Assembly: GCA_037179385.1 (NCBI GenBank)
Contig: CM074195.1
Coordinates: 5,326,438 to 5,390,437, forward strand
DNA: 64,000 bases
DNA from: Holothuria scabra
Lineage: Eukaryota; Echinodermata; Holothuroidea; Aspidochirotida; Holothuriidae
Direction: 5' to 3'
In this document: positions 24,167-35,383 of the stretch, piece by piece
Numbering within the stretch: position 1 is the first letter of the stretch
Layout: every line of letters starts with the position of its first letter
Notes under the pieces: generated by a model
Database searches by the model: none
What the model was told of the DNA's origin: nothing
Seen by the model: only the letters and a program-made list of their open reading frames with translations
Position numbers and translations under genes: made by a program

Positions 24167-25175
24167 GTAAGATAATGCTGCCTATGAGGGCAGGAACTGG
24201 ACACTTAAATCATAGTGCAAAAGACCAGTTTGTGAAGGACAGTGGCATAAGTAATAAGGAAAGAGAAAATAACCAAATGTCTTTCCTCCCCCCTCCCTCA
24301 ATCCCTCTCTCCCTTGCCATCATTTCTGTCTGTTTTCCTCTCCCTCCCTTCCCAGCTCACTCCTCTGTGAAATTTGTAAACAAAAAGTGAATTACTGGAA
24401 GAAACTTCAATGCACCATCCATTTGAAGGCTGACAGGAAATGCTGATTTGTGTCCATTCAAATTGACATTATTCCAAATTGTAACATGTAACAAAGATCA
24501 TCAATCCACCACAACTCCAGCTTGACCAGGGCATTACAGTGACCCCACAGTATGGAAGTGTCCTCACACAGCAAAGAGAGATCTGTGTAATGGCAGCTCC
24601 CTGGTAATAGATACTAAAATTACTGAAGGATAAGTAATTAGCTGACTGGGAAGTCATGGTGTGTAAACAATTATGGACACAGGCAGTTACAAAAATAGGC
24701 CTACAGTAAATGCTATTAACAATGCCTCCACTGGTATTGTTTCATGAAATTTTGCCCTGAGGCAAAAAATGAAAAAAAATCACCAAAAATGAACACTTTT
24801 CTGTGGTTTATCTTGTTGATAGGAAGGAAATCTGTTGCCCTATCAATATGATACCTGTACAGCAAGTTTTAGAAAAATCCACAGGCAATGACAGAGGCTG
24901 AAACCTTTTAAAAAGTGAGACAGACTTTTTTTGTGAGACAGACATTTTTTTCCCTCTACAGTATAACATAAGCTCTACCCACACTTAGTGGGTTGAGCTA
25001 ATAATGATGGTGTCAGTGGCTATATATTCTCTTAGAACTACACTTACTGTACTGTACCATCTATGATATAGGCCTAATCATCAGTTTCTGTCTCCAGTAT
25101 GTATGCTGATGGTATGCAAGTTTATTCTTCTGCTAAAAGAATAGTCCAGAACCAACTTTATGTCTGATATTTTAA
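24167..25175. other. Unassigned stretch
   Basis: Pyrimidine-rich patches near 24285-24365. Frames at 24175-24390 (plus) and 24469-24657 (minus) lack domains. Nothing is supported. Confidence 0.4.
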
Positions 25176-26244
25176 AGGGAACATATTCTAAGCATTTTGG
25201 CAAAAGTTTCACTTATTTCCCATGTTTGGTTCTCAGGCTTGGGGCGATTACATCTAAATGTAATCGATTACGATTGCGATTACTTCATATTTTATGATTG
25301 CGATTACGATTACAGCTAAAATTGAAAGTAATTGATTACGATTGTGATTACATTGCAATGTAATCATGACTGCAATCGTGATTACATTTTCTTTCCACAT
25401 AAACAATGTACTTAGGCAAAACAATCCAGTGCCCACAACTGGAAAAAAGACCATGGACATTGCTCTAGATAAGCCTGGGCAAAACCAAGTCCTCCCAAAA
25501 GTAGAGATTATTGAATCAATGCACTTCTCACTCATTTTAAGGAACATCCAAGAAAGAGGGACAATTAAATTTTGTCATTCCAACAGAAGAACCAAGCACT
25601 GAAAAATTGTTTAGTAACTTTACTTCTTTGTTCAACTCAACTTCAATGTAATCAGAAATGAAACCACGATTGCGATTACTTTGCTACTGTAATCGATTAC
25701 GATTGCAATTACTTTGCGATTTTCACAAAAGTAATCGATTGCGGTTACAACTACTTCAAAATGTGTAATCGATTGCAATCGATTACGATTACCCCAAGCC
25801 TGTTGGTTCTTGAGATATTAGCCAAGTTGCAAGGCACATTTTCTGTAAAAATAGAACTTGAAGCAAGCTGAGGTGATGTCATGGATTCATATTGTTGGCA
25901 AATGTTTTTTGTTTTTCTTTATTTTTCATCTTATTAGTTTGACCTTGAAGTAATTAGGGATGATAGTATCTTGCCCCTAAAACATATGAAGTTCCATTTC
26001 TTAGGATGCACCTACAGTATGATGGTACCAATGTACAGTATTAGAGTTTTGTTGCATAAAATTAAATTGGTAAACAAAAACAAAACACTGGCTAACAATG
26101 TAAATCCATGACATCACACCTGCCTGCTTCAAGTTCATTTTTTTGTAGAAAATGTGTCAACTTCGATTGCTAATATCCCGAGAACTGAACATGGGAAATG
26201 AATAACAATTTCACCAGAGGGCTAAGAATATACAGTATTCCTCT
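25176..26244. mobile_element. Fold-back TTAA-type element interrupted by a hAT MITE
   Basis: Left arm (AGGGAACATATTCTAAGC, then TTTCCCATGTTTGGTTCT, then AACTTGAAGCAAGC) pairs with the inverted right arm (AGAGGAATACTGTATATTC, TTTCCCATGTTCAGTTCT, AACTTGAAGCAGGC). Flanks are TTAA (25172-25175) and TCAA. The hAT MITE at 25234-25802 lies inside the left arm, so this element is older. Without the insertion it is about 490 bp. Confidence 0.7.
25234..25802 (-). mobile_element. hAT MITE (TAATCGATTA-rich), copy 2
   Basis: Same termini as 22631-23225 in opposite orientation, with a perfect 8-bp duplication TTGGTTCT (25226-25233 and 25803-25810). The inverted arm of the host element confirms the pre-insertion sequence (GTTCAGTTCTCG against GTTTGGTTCTTG). 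Confidence 0.95.
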
Positions 26245-26935
26245 TCAACATATCAAAAATAAATCTGGCTCTGCACTACCATATCTTTTTAATGAGAACA
26301 AAGAGTGGCTGACTCTTTCAATCAGATCTTGGAAGAATGTATTAATACCAAAACCCATCATTGAATGAAATGGAACTTCTTGAATTTACATGATAACAAA
26401 ACTGAATTTTTGCTAAATTGTAGCTCATAAGCAGAGCTGTCAAAATTTAGTATCCCCTGTATTACAATTGGAGACTTCAAAATTGTCCCTGCCTCACAAG
26501 CTACTGTAGATGCCATGGGGTTATTTTATCGTCTGCCGTAACTATGAAGCCACACATTTCCAGCCTCATCTGACAACAATGTTGTGAACATTGGCAACAA
26601 TGCTGTGAATGTTGTGAAAAAAAATTTACTGCAAAAATTTTATCGAACATTTCCCCTTGCCGTATATTTCTCTTCATGTATTGTTCAAAGCAACAAGGCA
26701 TTAAAACAATCAGATAATAGATCAGACTCAGTCAAAATGAACACTGGTAGATTTTGCAGTAAATTGTCAACATTATCATGATTATTTTAAAAATCTTAAA
26801 ATTTCATATTTTTAATGTATACACTCTTTAACTGAACTCGTGAGTAAAATGAAACATCATCACAGTTTGATTAGAAGAATATAAAAGGTTTATATTATGC
26901 ATGCTTTTGGAGGTTATTCATGGCTAGCCCTTGAA
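26245..26935. other. Unassigned stretch
   Basis: A short repeat patch at 26574-26620 iterates AACAATGnTGTGAA. No gene is supported. Confidence 0.4.
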
Positions 26936-27704
26936 CAGGGCTGCGTGTTCGTTACATGGCCTAGGCTCATTCCTCTCTCAACACAGCCCTTGCCTCGATA
27001 ATGTTAATACATACTTAATAAACATACCCACTAGCCAGGATGCCCAAAATATGGAATATCTGACCTAGTTTGATACTTTTACAAATTTAAATACCATACA
27101 ATAAATGAAAAATGCACTGTTGTTGAGATCTCACCAAAATATCATTTGGAACAAGATATAGAGCAAAATCTAGCATTGTGAGGGTCCTCGTCTGGACGGG
27201 TGGTGGCCATTTTCTTTTGTGCATGCTGGGAAGGGAATTCAGTTGCTAAGTGACAGAAGAGCCTTGAGTCTATGCGGCTGTCCAAATAATATTCAATTCT
27301 TATTGTTACTGAATCAAAGATAGTATTATAAGGACTTCTATGTAGGTGAAGTACAGTATCAAGTTTAACAAGTTTTTGCCAGGTGACCTTTGACCCTCTA
27401 TTGAGAAGGTCAGTCAATAACTCAAAAACATGGAGCATTGACTTACTGTTGAGGTCAAAATTGACAGTGAAATTTCAGCTTTTCTTTGATGAACTTTGAA
27501 AACATCTTTTGCTGAACGGTAAATACAGTATGGTGCCAGAGATTATCTGGGTGAACTTTGGTGAGAATATCTTATTAGTTGGAAATGCAAGAGATGACAA
27601 TCTGCTGGGATCCTGGCAAGTGGGTATATTTATTAACTTTATCTGGGCAAGGGCTGTGTTGTGAGATGAATGAGCCTAGACCGTGTAATGAACACACAGC
27701 CCTG
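26936..27704. mobile_element. Long-TIR element (CAGGGCTGTG termini)
   Basis: About 110 bp at each end are inverted copies (CAGGGCTG, then TTCRTTACA, CTAGGCTCATTC, ACACAGCCCTTGCC, AAACATACCCACT). No target duplication could be confirmed. The interior minus-strand frame (27142-27438) resembles no known protein. CAGGGCTGTG ends suggest hAT. Confidence 0.65.
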
Positions 27705-28042
27705 TTCGACAGCTAATTCATAGCCTACATTCTGTCCAACCACATTTAACAATACACCTTACGAAGTTACAATAGGAAGTTATACTGAAACACAGGCCTA
27801 GCCTACACCTCAAATTGAAATGTGTCAAAGTAAAGCCTTTTTAGGTACCCTACCATATTTAGGAATATTCATCATCATTTCATGGTTTCAAAAGAGATCA
27901 TTAATGCCACATATTCACTAAGACAGAGGCCAAAATAGTGCATTTTCAAGTCTGCAGGTCTGTTAGGGCATCATCAGTTGTAAACTTTTTGACTTAAAAA
28001 TTAAGTTACTTGGGCACTAACATACTAGCCTAGGCCGGTTAC
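27705..28042. other. Unassigned stretch between two transposons
   Basis: No repeat partner or coding segment was recognised; a few AGGCCT words occur. Confidence 0.35.
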
Positions 28043-30552
28043 AGTTAGTTTCCGCCCTTGCTACTTTCCGCCCCTCAAAAACGGTGTTTTCGGCAACTTT
28101 TATTTTTTTTTTTTTGTCAAATGAAGATTCCATCAACTTTTCCCTAAAATTTCAAACTTAATCGATGTCTTTTACTATTCAATGCGACACCCGTTACGGC
28201 CATGTTGACCTCTTCCCAAGCAACATTCTCACTGTAGACTTCAGTATACTAATACGTACTTACGTACAGGTCTACGGTATTCAATGTTGTGAACAGTTGT
28301 TCACACAATCAGCATAAGCCTACCTATAGACAAGCAGACTACTTGTACGTAAAATACGAGCCCGTGACTAGATTTGCCGTTTAGAGAAAAGGTCATACAA
28401 TTCGTTCTTTTCGATGAGGATAGGCCTACTGAAAAAGTTTTAGGCCTCTCCACAAATTTAATTGTTTTCTTGTACTTGGGTTTGATATTTGAAGTTAACA
28501 GTTATTTTTAACACATGTAAGTTCTAGGGCTGTGACGGTTAATCGGTTAACCGGTTAACCGACCGACTCGTCAGTTACTCGTGCGTGATTCCTCTTCATA
28601 GATTAACCGTTTTTGTATTGCCAATAGCTCAGTCGCTGCGGCGTTTCTTTGTTGGTAAACTGTTACACAAACATCGCGCAACAAACAGTGTCAGTTTCTC
28701 ACAAATTATCGCTCAAACAATAACTGTAAAAAGAGTTTTTAAAATTGGCCGTTCGATTGAACGGATTAATTCCGCGGCAGCTCCCCGAATTAAGTACATT
28801 ATGATTAGTGACAAGTGGCGCACCCATTGTTACTTTCGTTGGCAGAACTTCATGTGCTCGTCTCCTAATCCCTTCAATAGCAACACCCAAGCACAACTTC
28901 AGAAATTAGCGGCATGTTTCAGAGATTACCAAGGGAAAAGAAAGCTACAAGACAAGCAGGGGGCTGTAACAAAAGTGACCAAGCCCTGTATTTCTATGGC
29001 AATTAAACCTCCGCGAGACCATGATTAGGGCACAAAAGTATATTTGAATCAGTCTTCCCACTGTAGCTATTCGAAATATTTTATCAGGCTACACCTCCGT
29101 AAATTTCATTATTTTTCATTGTAAGTACTAACACTGCTACCTAGCAGTCTTTGGAAAAAATTTAACCCGTAAAAATACGATCGTAAGCACCAGATAATTC
29201 CCGCCATTTTGTTGTTTGCCCAATATCATATAAAATGGAACATTCCTTGTTGACTTTTATGAATAAGCATACGCAGTTCGTTGAACCAACTGGGTTGTAG
29301 TTGCGATAGTGTACTGTACTGTAGAAGTCAACCCTACGATGCACGTAAAAAATAACGATCTAATTTTTAGCGGTCTTGGACAGCAAAAAATGGATTCGAT
29401 TCCTTCTTGATATTAATATCCCCGTATTTTTGCCACTTCTTGTCCAAACCTTAGGTCTTGTTTCAAAATAATCAGCAAATGAAATACACTTAAGTCAGAC
29501 CCCCGAAAAATCCAAGTACGCAGAGATTTGTACTGCCGTTTCTTGGTGAATTTAGCACGGGGCTTGGCCGGCTGCACATGCCAGCTATGTTAAGCCTCCG
29601 AAGTGCGATCGTCATAACGCAAACTCAATGGGGAAATTCGTTCGGAAGTCTGGTATTTTCACACACTAAATCCCATAGGCGATGGCGCGAGTTGTGATTG
29701 GCTGGCTCAGAATCAACGTATTTGAACCAATCACAATGCAGAGGCAATTCAAATTTTGCAATAGATCGTGTGCATATGATGTCATCGAGCAAAACATGGT
29801 CCCTTGTTTAGTGGTAAAAACGGATACGCACGCAAGTCTACTGCATGCATGAGACCACGTGCGTTATTGTTTTCGTTCGTAAAGACGTCATATGATAACA
29901 TTCCATAAGTCCTACTGTAAATAACCTTACGGTAGGAATGCTGGGAATTCCTTAATTTATGCAGAATAATAGGGCTCGGTTGTGCTGTCTGCGGCTGGTG
30001 GGCCGTTTACAGTGCAATTGTACAGACCGCTACTACAGTATGACAAACATGTGAGCGCTGTACATGTATTGAACACTGACTGCATCGCAAGCAAGCTGCA
30101 TCAAAACAGCGGTGTGGGAGTGTTTCATGAAATAACTGACAATGTAACATAGGGTCAGGCGGGAATACAACTGTTGATGGAATTTTAAAAAGTGCACATG
30201 GTCTGAAGAAAGCTTCAGTAAATGCGGGATGGGTTTTTACTGTGAAAATATGATATAAACTCAGCCCAAATTACCAACATTTTTGCCACATACTTACATG
30301 GGCGAACATGACTTACGGCGCCATTTTTAGACTTGTACTTTCCTGTACAAAAGTGATGGCGCTCTATGGAAATGTTGACTTTCTGTTGTTGTGTGAACAT
30401 TACGTCATTTTCGGTTAAACGGTTAACCGCCGGTTAATAAAATCGGTTAAACGGATAGTGAATTACCCGAAAATGCACAGCCCTAGTAAGTTCAAACATT
30501 ACTTTCCGCCCTAAGATTTTTAGGGGCGGAAAGTAACAGGCGGAAACTAACG
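28043..30552. mobile_element. TIR element with GTTAGTTTCCGCC ends, interrupted by a hAT
   Basis: The left end GTTAGTTTCCGCC followed by TACTTTCCGCCCCT pairs with the inverted right end carrying the same two words. The hAT at 28525-30485 lies inside, so the host element is about 0.55 kb and older. Exact boundaries and target duplication are uncertain. Confidence 0.65.
28525..30485 (+). mobile_element. hAT-family element, 1.96 kb, non-autonomous
   Basis: The termini TAGGGCTGTG and its inverse have GGTTAAYCGGTTAA words just inside both ends and a perfect 8-bp duplication GTAAGTTC (28517-28524 and 30486-30493). A 147-codon plus-strand frame (28585-29028) has no BED finger or hAT dimerisation motif that I can see. 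A segment of about 0.7 kb (about 29270-29990) is shared, inverted, with the unrelated TA-flanked element at 32693-34384. Confidence 0.9.
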
Positions 30553-30559
30553 GACCCCC

Positions 30560-30835
30560 GCCTAGGCCTAGCTAGCCTAGGCCTATGCAGTCTGGGCCTA
30601 GGGTAGATTTTTTAAATGATTTTGGTTGGGCTCCAGTACCCTGATCTGACTTGATCAATATTCCTGTTTGTTCTAGCCTAGCCTACTAAAATCAGTACAG
30701 TACCAATTTATGTAGGCCTAGGCCTAAGTTAGGCCTTTAGGCTAGGCTGCAGTAGTTTTGTCCTCGCCTAGCCTACTGCCTAGCACAATAGGCCTAGGCC
30801 TAGGCTTCTGTAAGGAGAGTAGGCCCTATGGTATT
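30560..30835. repeat. TAGGCC-rich low-complexity stretch
   Basis: Palindromic words TAGGCCTA and GCCTAGGC recur many times in about 270 bp, with no fixed period. No gene is supported. Confidence 0.7.
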
Positions 30836-30908
30836 TTAAATATTGGGTACTAAAATATTGAATTAGGCAGACCTAACGTTACTGAAATTGGTACTAGTAA
30901 CGTTAGCC

Positions 30909-31733
30909 CACAGGTCGTCCTATCGTTATATAGTATATATAGTATATATACAAAAAGGAAAAGGTTGGTCACATCGCCTAACACCAATGCAGTGCTTCGC
31001 ACAAAACTATTCATGATTCCTCACCTTCCACTAGATTTTATCCCTTCAAATCTCTCGAAAACATTCCTACATCTTTCTCTGACAAAACTTCTCATCTGAT
31101 TCTTCCTTAACCACAACCTAGATCACTCTTCTCCAATTCCTGACGTCACATTACATAACGAGAATTGCCCTGTATGAATCCGGTACTCCCTGTTAACCCA
31201 GTGCATGTAAATGCTGAGAACGCCTGTTGTATGCATGGTGTACGTAAAGACCGCACGTAGGCCGCACACAATTTTCTTTTTTTTTCGTAGCACAGCTTGG
31301 GGAATTGTATGATCGTGTTTTCCCTTTCTTGTTCACGTTCCCCGCGCAGAAAAAAAAATACAGTCTGGTCGTTGACAGATTTGAAAGCAATTTGAACTAT
31401 CCAATGGGAGAACCGGATTCGTACAGGGCAATTCCCATTACGTAATGTGACGTCAGGAATTGGAGAAGAGTGATCTAGGTTGTGATTAAGGAAGAATCAG
31501 ATCAGAAGATTTCTTGCATTAGATGTCAGTTTTTTTCTCAACGTTGGCTTTGTTTTATCAGAGAAAGATGTAGGAATGTTTTCGAGAGATTTGAAGGGGT
31601 AAAATCTAGTGGAAGGTGAGGAATCATGAATAGTTTTGTGCGAAGCATTGCATTGGTGTTAGGCAATGTGTCTTACCTTTTCCTTTTTATATATATATAC
31701 TATATATACTATATAACGCTAGGACGACCTGTG
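30909..31733. mobile_element. Long-TIR fold-back element, copy 1
   Basis: Inverted arms of about 270-300 bp begin CACAGGTCGTCCTA, run through a TATATAGTATATATAG tract and AAAAAGGAAAAGG, and include GACGTCACATTACRTAA. Flanks are CGTTAGCC and CATTAGCC, an 8-bp duplication with one mismatch. Long TIRs with 8-bp duplications suggest a hAT-, P- or Mutator-type element. Confidence 0.85.
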
Positions 31734-31790
31734 CATTAGCCTTAGAAGTTAGATTAGATTTAGAGCCTAGCTTAGGGCCCGAACTTAGCC

Positions 31791-34427
31791 CACAGGTCGT
31801 CCTAGCGTTATATAGTATATATAGTATATATATAAAAAGGAAAAGGTAGGACACACCGCATAACACCAACACAGTGCTTCGCACAAAACTGTTCATGATT
31901 TCTCACCTCATACTACATTTACCCCTTCAGATCTCTCGAGAACCTTCCCATCATCTTCTTCTAAAGAAACATAACAAACTTTAAGTTGTCTTAAACAAAA
32001 AACCTCACATCAAATGCAAAAATCTTCTCCTCTGATTCAATTTTAACAATGGACTAGATCACTCTTCTCCAATTCATGACGTCACATTACGTAATGGGAA
32101 TTGCCCTGTACGAAGCTGGTTCTCCCATTGGATACTTTGAACTGCTTTCAAATCTGCTTTCAAAAACGACCAGACTGTAATTTTTTTCTGCACGGGGAAA
32201 ACGTGCGGATTGGAAAACCCAGCATACCAAAACGTGTGCCCTGCCGCAAGTACATACAACACATACAGGTGTGTTCTGTACCGTAGAATTCCCGTAGCTG
32301 TGCTATGAAAGAAAACTTGCATGCGGCATACGTGCGAACTTCAAGTATGCATACAACAGGCGTTCTCAGCATTTACATGCACTGGCTCAACGATGGGAGA
32401 ACCGGCTTCATACAGGGCAATTCCCATTACGTAATGTGACGTCATGAATTGGCGAAGAGTGATCTAGTCCATTGTTAAAATTGAATCGGAGGAGAAGATT
32501 TTTGCATTTGATGTGAGGTTTTTTGTTTAAGACAACTTAAAGTTTGTTGTGTTTCTTTAGAAGAAGATGATGGGAAGGTTCTCGAGAGATCTGAAGGGGT
32601 AAATGTAGTATGAGGTGAGAAATCATGAACAGTTTTGTGCGAAGCACTGTGTTGGTGTTATGCGGTGTGTCCTACCTTTTCCTTTTTATATACCGTATAT
32701 TCTGTAATAAACGCCCCCGGGGGCGTTACATTTTTGAAAAGGGGGGCGTTTATTTGAGGGTATATTGTAATAAAAATTAACTAATCGGCATCGGTAAAAT
32801 TCTGCCATTCAACCCATCATTACCACCGATTATTTGTAAACTGAAAAAAGGGCACAAATATACTTGAAACTTGCCCTTAATTTCGTTAAAATTCCTGTGA
32901 ATACCGTACTCAATCCTTCCCGCCAAAACGGAATGCATTGAAAGCACAAACGTATAAATTATACCCCTGCCATGAGCGCGATCGTTGGTTATTTTCCCCA
33001 TAGCAATGTAGTATAACCTGGAATTGTATTCCTTGCAGTCTGGAAAAAGTGCCGCGTAAGTTGCTCTGCAACTTGTTCTGTACAAAAGCACAATTACAGA
33101 CTATCCGAGCTGCAGTGTTTGGCTATATTTCCAAGTCCCAAAGCTTACGATGTTTATCTGTGCTACACATAGCACCTAGAATCTTTGGAAGTTCGGTGGT
33201 TATTATCCTGCATAAATTAAGCCATTTCTCGCATTCCTTCCGTAATGTTATTTGCAGTAGGACTTATGAAATGTGAACGTCATCGCCAACGAAAACAGTG
33301 ATGCACGTGGTCTCATGCCGGCTACTTCTTCGCCCACGCACTCACGTGCGTGTCCGTTTTTACCGCCAAACAAGGCATCATGTTTTGCTCGGTGACATCA
33401 TATGCATACGATCCATTGCAAAATTTAAATTGCCCCTTCATCGTGATTGGTTCAAATGCGATGATTCTAACCAGCCAATCACAACTCGCGCCATCGCCTA
33501 TGTGATTTAGTGTGTGAAAATACTAAGCCTCGAGACGAATTTTTCTGTCGAGTTTTTATGTGTTACGACGATCACATTTCCTATGCAGATACAACCAGCT
33601 AGCGCAGCCGGGCGAGCCCCGTGCTAAATTCAACAAGAAACGACATCACAAATCTCTGCGTACTTGGATTTTTCGGGGATCTCACTTGCGTGCATTTCAA
33701 TTGCAGATTATTTTCAAACAAGTAGTAAGTTTTGGACAAGAACTGCTAAAAATTTACGGGGATATTTACATCCGTAAGGAACCATAGGATACGTTAATCG
33801 GGTGCAATTGTTTTGCTGCCCCAGAACCGCAAGGATTATTATGGTTGCGTATTTCTACATGGCCTAATTAAAGCGGGATTCTACAGTACATTAACGCAAC
33901 TACAACCCAGTAAAGTAAAATACTGCAAATGTTCCGACATGATTGGGGGATGAAAACTAAACAGAGCATGATGTTTGCCTAAGAGCTAAATTATCAAAGG
34001 CCGGTATGTCACATCGACTGAAAACAATCCTACTGTATTAACGATTGGTTTATATCTCCACATTTGAAAAGAAAATATTAGGCCTACAAAAATGATATTC
34101 CATTCGCAAAACAAACGAAACTATTCCCAATATTTTCCAACTTGAACGATATGCACAAAGAAAGGGGCGCGTACTTTAGGGACAAACACGTGTCTTCCCT
34201 CTTTCTAATAATCGGTACCGGGCCTTTTGTTCAATTAAATAATGATTATGCATAACCGGTCAAACACTATAGCTTTATCGATGGTTTGGGTCTGTAGTGC
34301 GGGAGGCCTTGGCCTACACAGTTGTTAAAAATTTTTAGGGGGGGGGCGTTTATTAGAGGGGAGCGTTTATTACAGAATATACGGTATATACTATATAGCC
34401 TATACTATAACGCTAGGACGACCTGTG
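31791..34427. mobile_element. Long-TIR fold-back element, copy 2, interrupted by a TA element
   Basis: Same termini as 30909-31733 (CACAGGTCGTCCTAG), with a perfect 8-bp duplication ACTTAGCC (31783-31790 and 34428-34435). The arms are very similar to each other (for example TTTAAGTTGTCTTAAAC and its inverse). A 1.7-kb element sits in the right terminal TATATA tract. Without it the element is about 945 bp. Confidence 0.9.
32693..34384. mobile_element. TA-flanked TIR element (CCGTATATTCTGTAATAAACGC), 1.7 kb
   Basis: The terminus CCGTATATTCTGTAATAAAC and its exact inverse are flanked by TA (32691-32692 and 34385-34386). GGGGGGCGTTTATT words recur just inside both ends. The TA duplication suggests a Tc1/mariner-type or related superfamily. 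No transposase is visible; frames at 33049-33787 have no known domain. The middle is shared inverted with the hAT at 28525-30485. Confidence 0.85.
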
Positions 34428-34543
34428 ACTTAGCCTAGCCTAGCCACTTTGTGGTTGGGGAAAATCGGCATTTTGACACTTAACTTTCGTGCATTTTACA
34501 ACGAAGTGGGTCAATGCATTTCAAACATGGTTTATGTACATAC

Positions 34544-34657
34544 CTTTAAAAGCAAACTACCTAAATTATCTTCAAACAGCTCATCATTAATTCTTTTTAT
34601 CCTCTCGGCAGCCTTTATCCAATAACCCTTAGCATGATAACAAGCAGTCTTGTAGGC
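34544..34657 (-). CDS. Exon candidate, unknown gene
   Basis: Minus strand: a TAATTAG acceptor, then 38 open codons beginning AYKTACYHAKGYWIK and ending NLGSLLLK, then GTATGT. Reading through the donor meets a stop three codons later, so it could also be a terminal exon. The charged helix-like text (ERIKRINDELFED) looks coding. I do not recognise the family. Its phases do not fit the METTL27-like gene. It lies in unique DNA just right of the transposon pile. Confidence 0.4.
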
Positions 34658-34841
34658 CTAATTACCATCACTTCCGTCTTTACACGATTTCCCTCACAGT
34701 CACAACGCATGCACGTACATGTAACACTATCCACTGTCAGTATCAAAAACACGGAAACATGGTCAAAGTTCAGACTTGTTTTGCTCGAAGTTTCACTCTC
34801 ATACATTTCATTAATATGTCAATAGCGTCCTCTATTTAGCG

Positions 34842-34966
34842 AAGTCATCTTTCGTTCAGTTCGGCAGTGTCAACCAACTTAGGACAACTTGAACCTTTAT
34901 CTCTGGCGAGAAAACTGGAAAAGGGGGAGTTGAATAAAGTCTATCTTATTTCTGAGGAGGAAAAGT
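34842..34966 (+). CDS. Exon candidate, unknown gene
   Basis: Plus strand: 41 open codons after a TTTAG acceptor-like site, containing LEPLSLARKLEKGELNKVYL and ending ISEEEK at a GTAAGG donor in phase 2, or at a TAA if unspliced. Splicing to 35261 would give a stop, so the two do not join. Weak. Confidence 0.25.
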
Positions 34967-35070
34967 AAGGACATTGTTATTTTTCTTAACTCCTCCACCA
35001 CACGGCTGAAACATCTGATATTATGTAAGCCCCTCATTGAACAATAACATCATTAGAACGATAATACTTA

Positions 35071-35180
35071 TTAAAAAGGACAACAAATTTTCAGCCACAA
35101 CGTTGCCCTTTTCAAGTTTAAAAACCTTTTTTTAACTTTGACAAGGGCAACGTTGATGCTGAAAATTTATTGCCTTTTAA
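35071..35180. mobile_element. 110-bp hairpin MITE
   Basis: Two arms of about 52 bp are near-perfect inverses (AAATTTTCAGC, AACGTTGCCCTT, CAAGTTTAAAAA on the left), with a 4-base loop, and begin and end in TTAA-like sequence. No coding. Confidence 0.75.
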
Positions 35181-35260
35181 CAAATTTTAAATTCTGAAAT
35201 GGCGTATGTTTATATCGTTTTAATAATATTCTTGTTATTATTTTTTATCCTTGATTTCAG

Positions 35261-35383
35261 GTGCGTAATCTGAAGAAGTCTGCGATGGGATGTGGTTTTG
35301 CCGCTGTTGAGGGAGTGCTTCTGAACACAAATCAGGGGTTTGAAGAATATGAAAGGTGCAAAGTTTTCACTGAAACGTAATGA
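35261..35383 (+). CDS. Terminal exon candidate, unknown gene
   Basis: Plus strand: a good polypyrimidine tract and TTTCAG acceptor (35255-35260), then 40 open codons from VRNLKKSAMGCGFAAVEGVL to RCKVFTET and a TAA stop. The text looks coding (glycine/alanine patch, then acidic patch) but I do not recognise the family. It needs a phase-0 upstream exon, which was not found. The minus strand is also open here, so chance cannot be excluded. Confidence 0.35.

Noticed and set aside
27142..27438. 98-codon minus frame as a gene
   Set aside because: It lies inside a long-TIR element and no domain or splice context was seen.
28585..29028. 147-codon frame in the hAT element as a transposase
   Set aside because: No BED finger, catalytic or dimerisation motif can be recognised, and the frame ends well before the element does.
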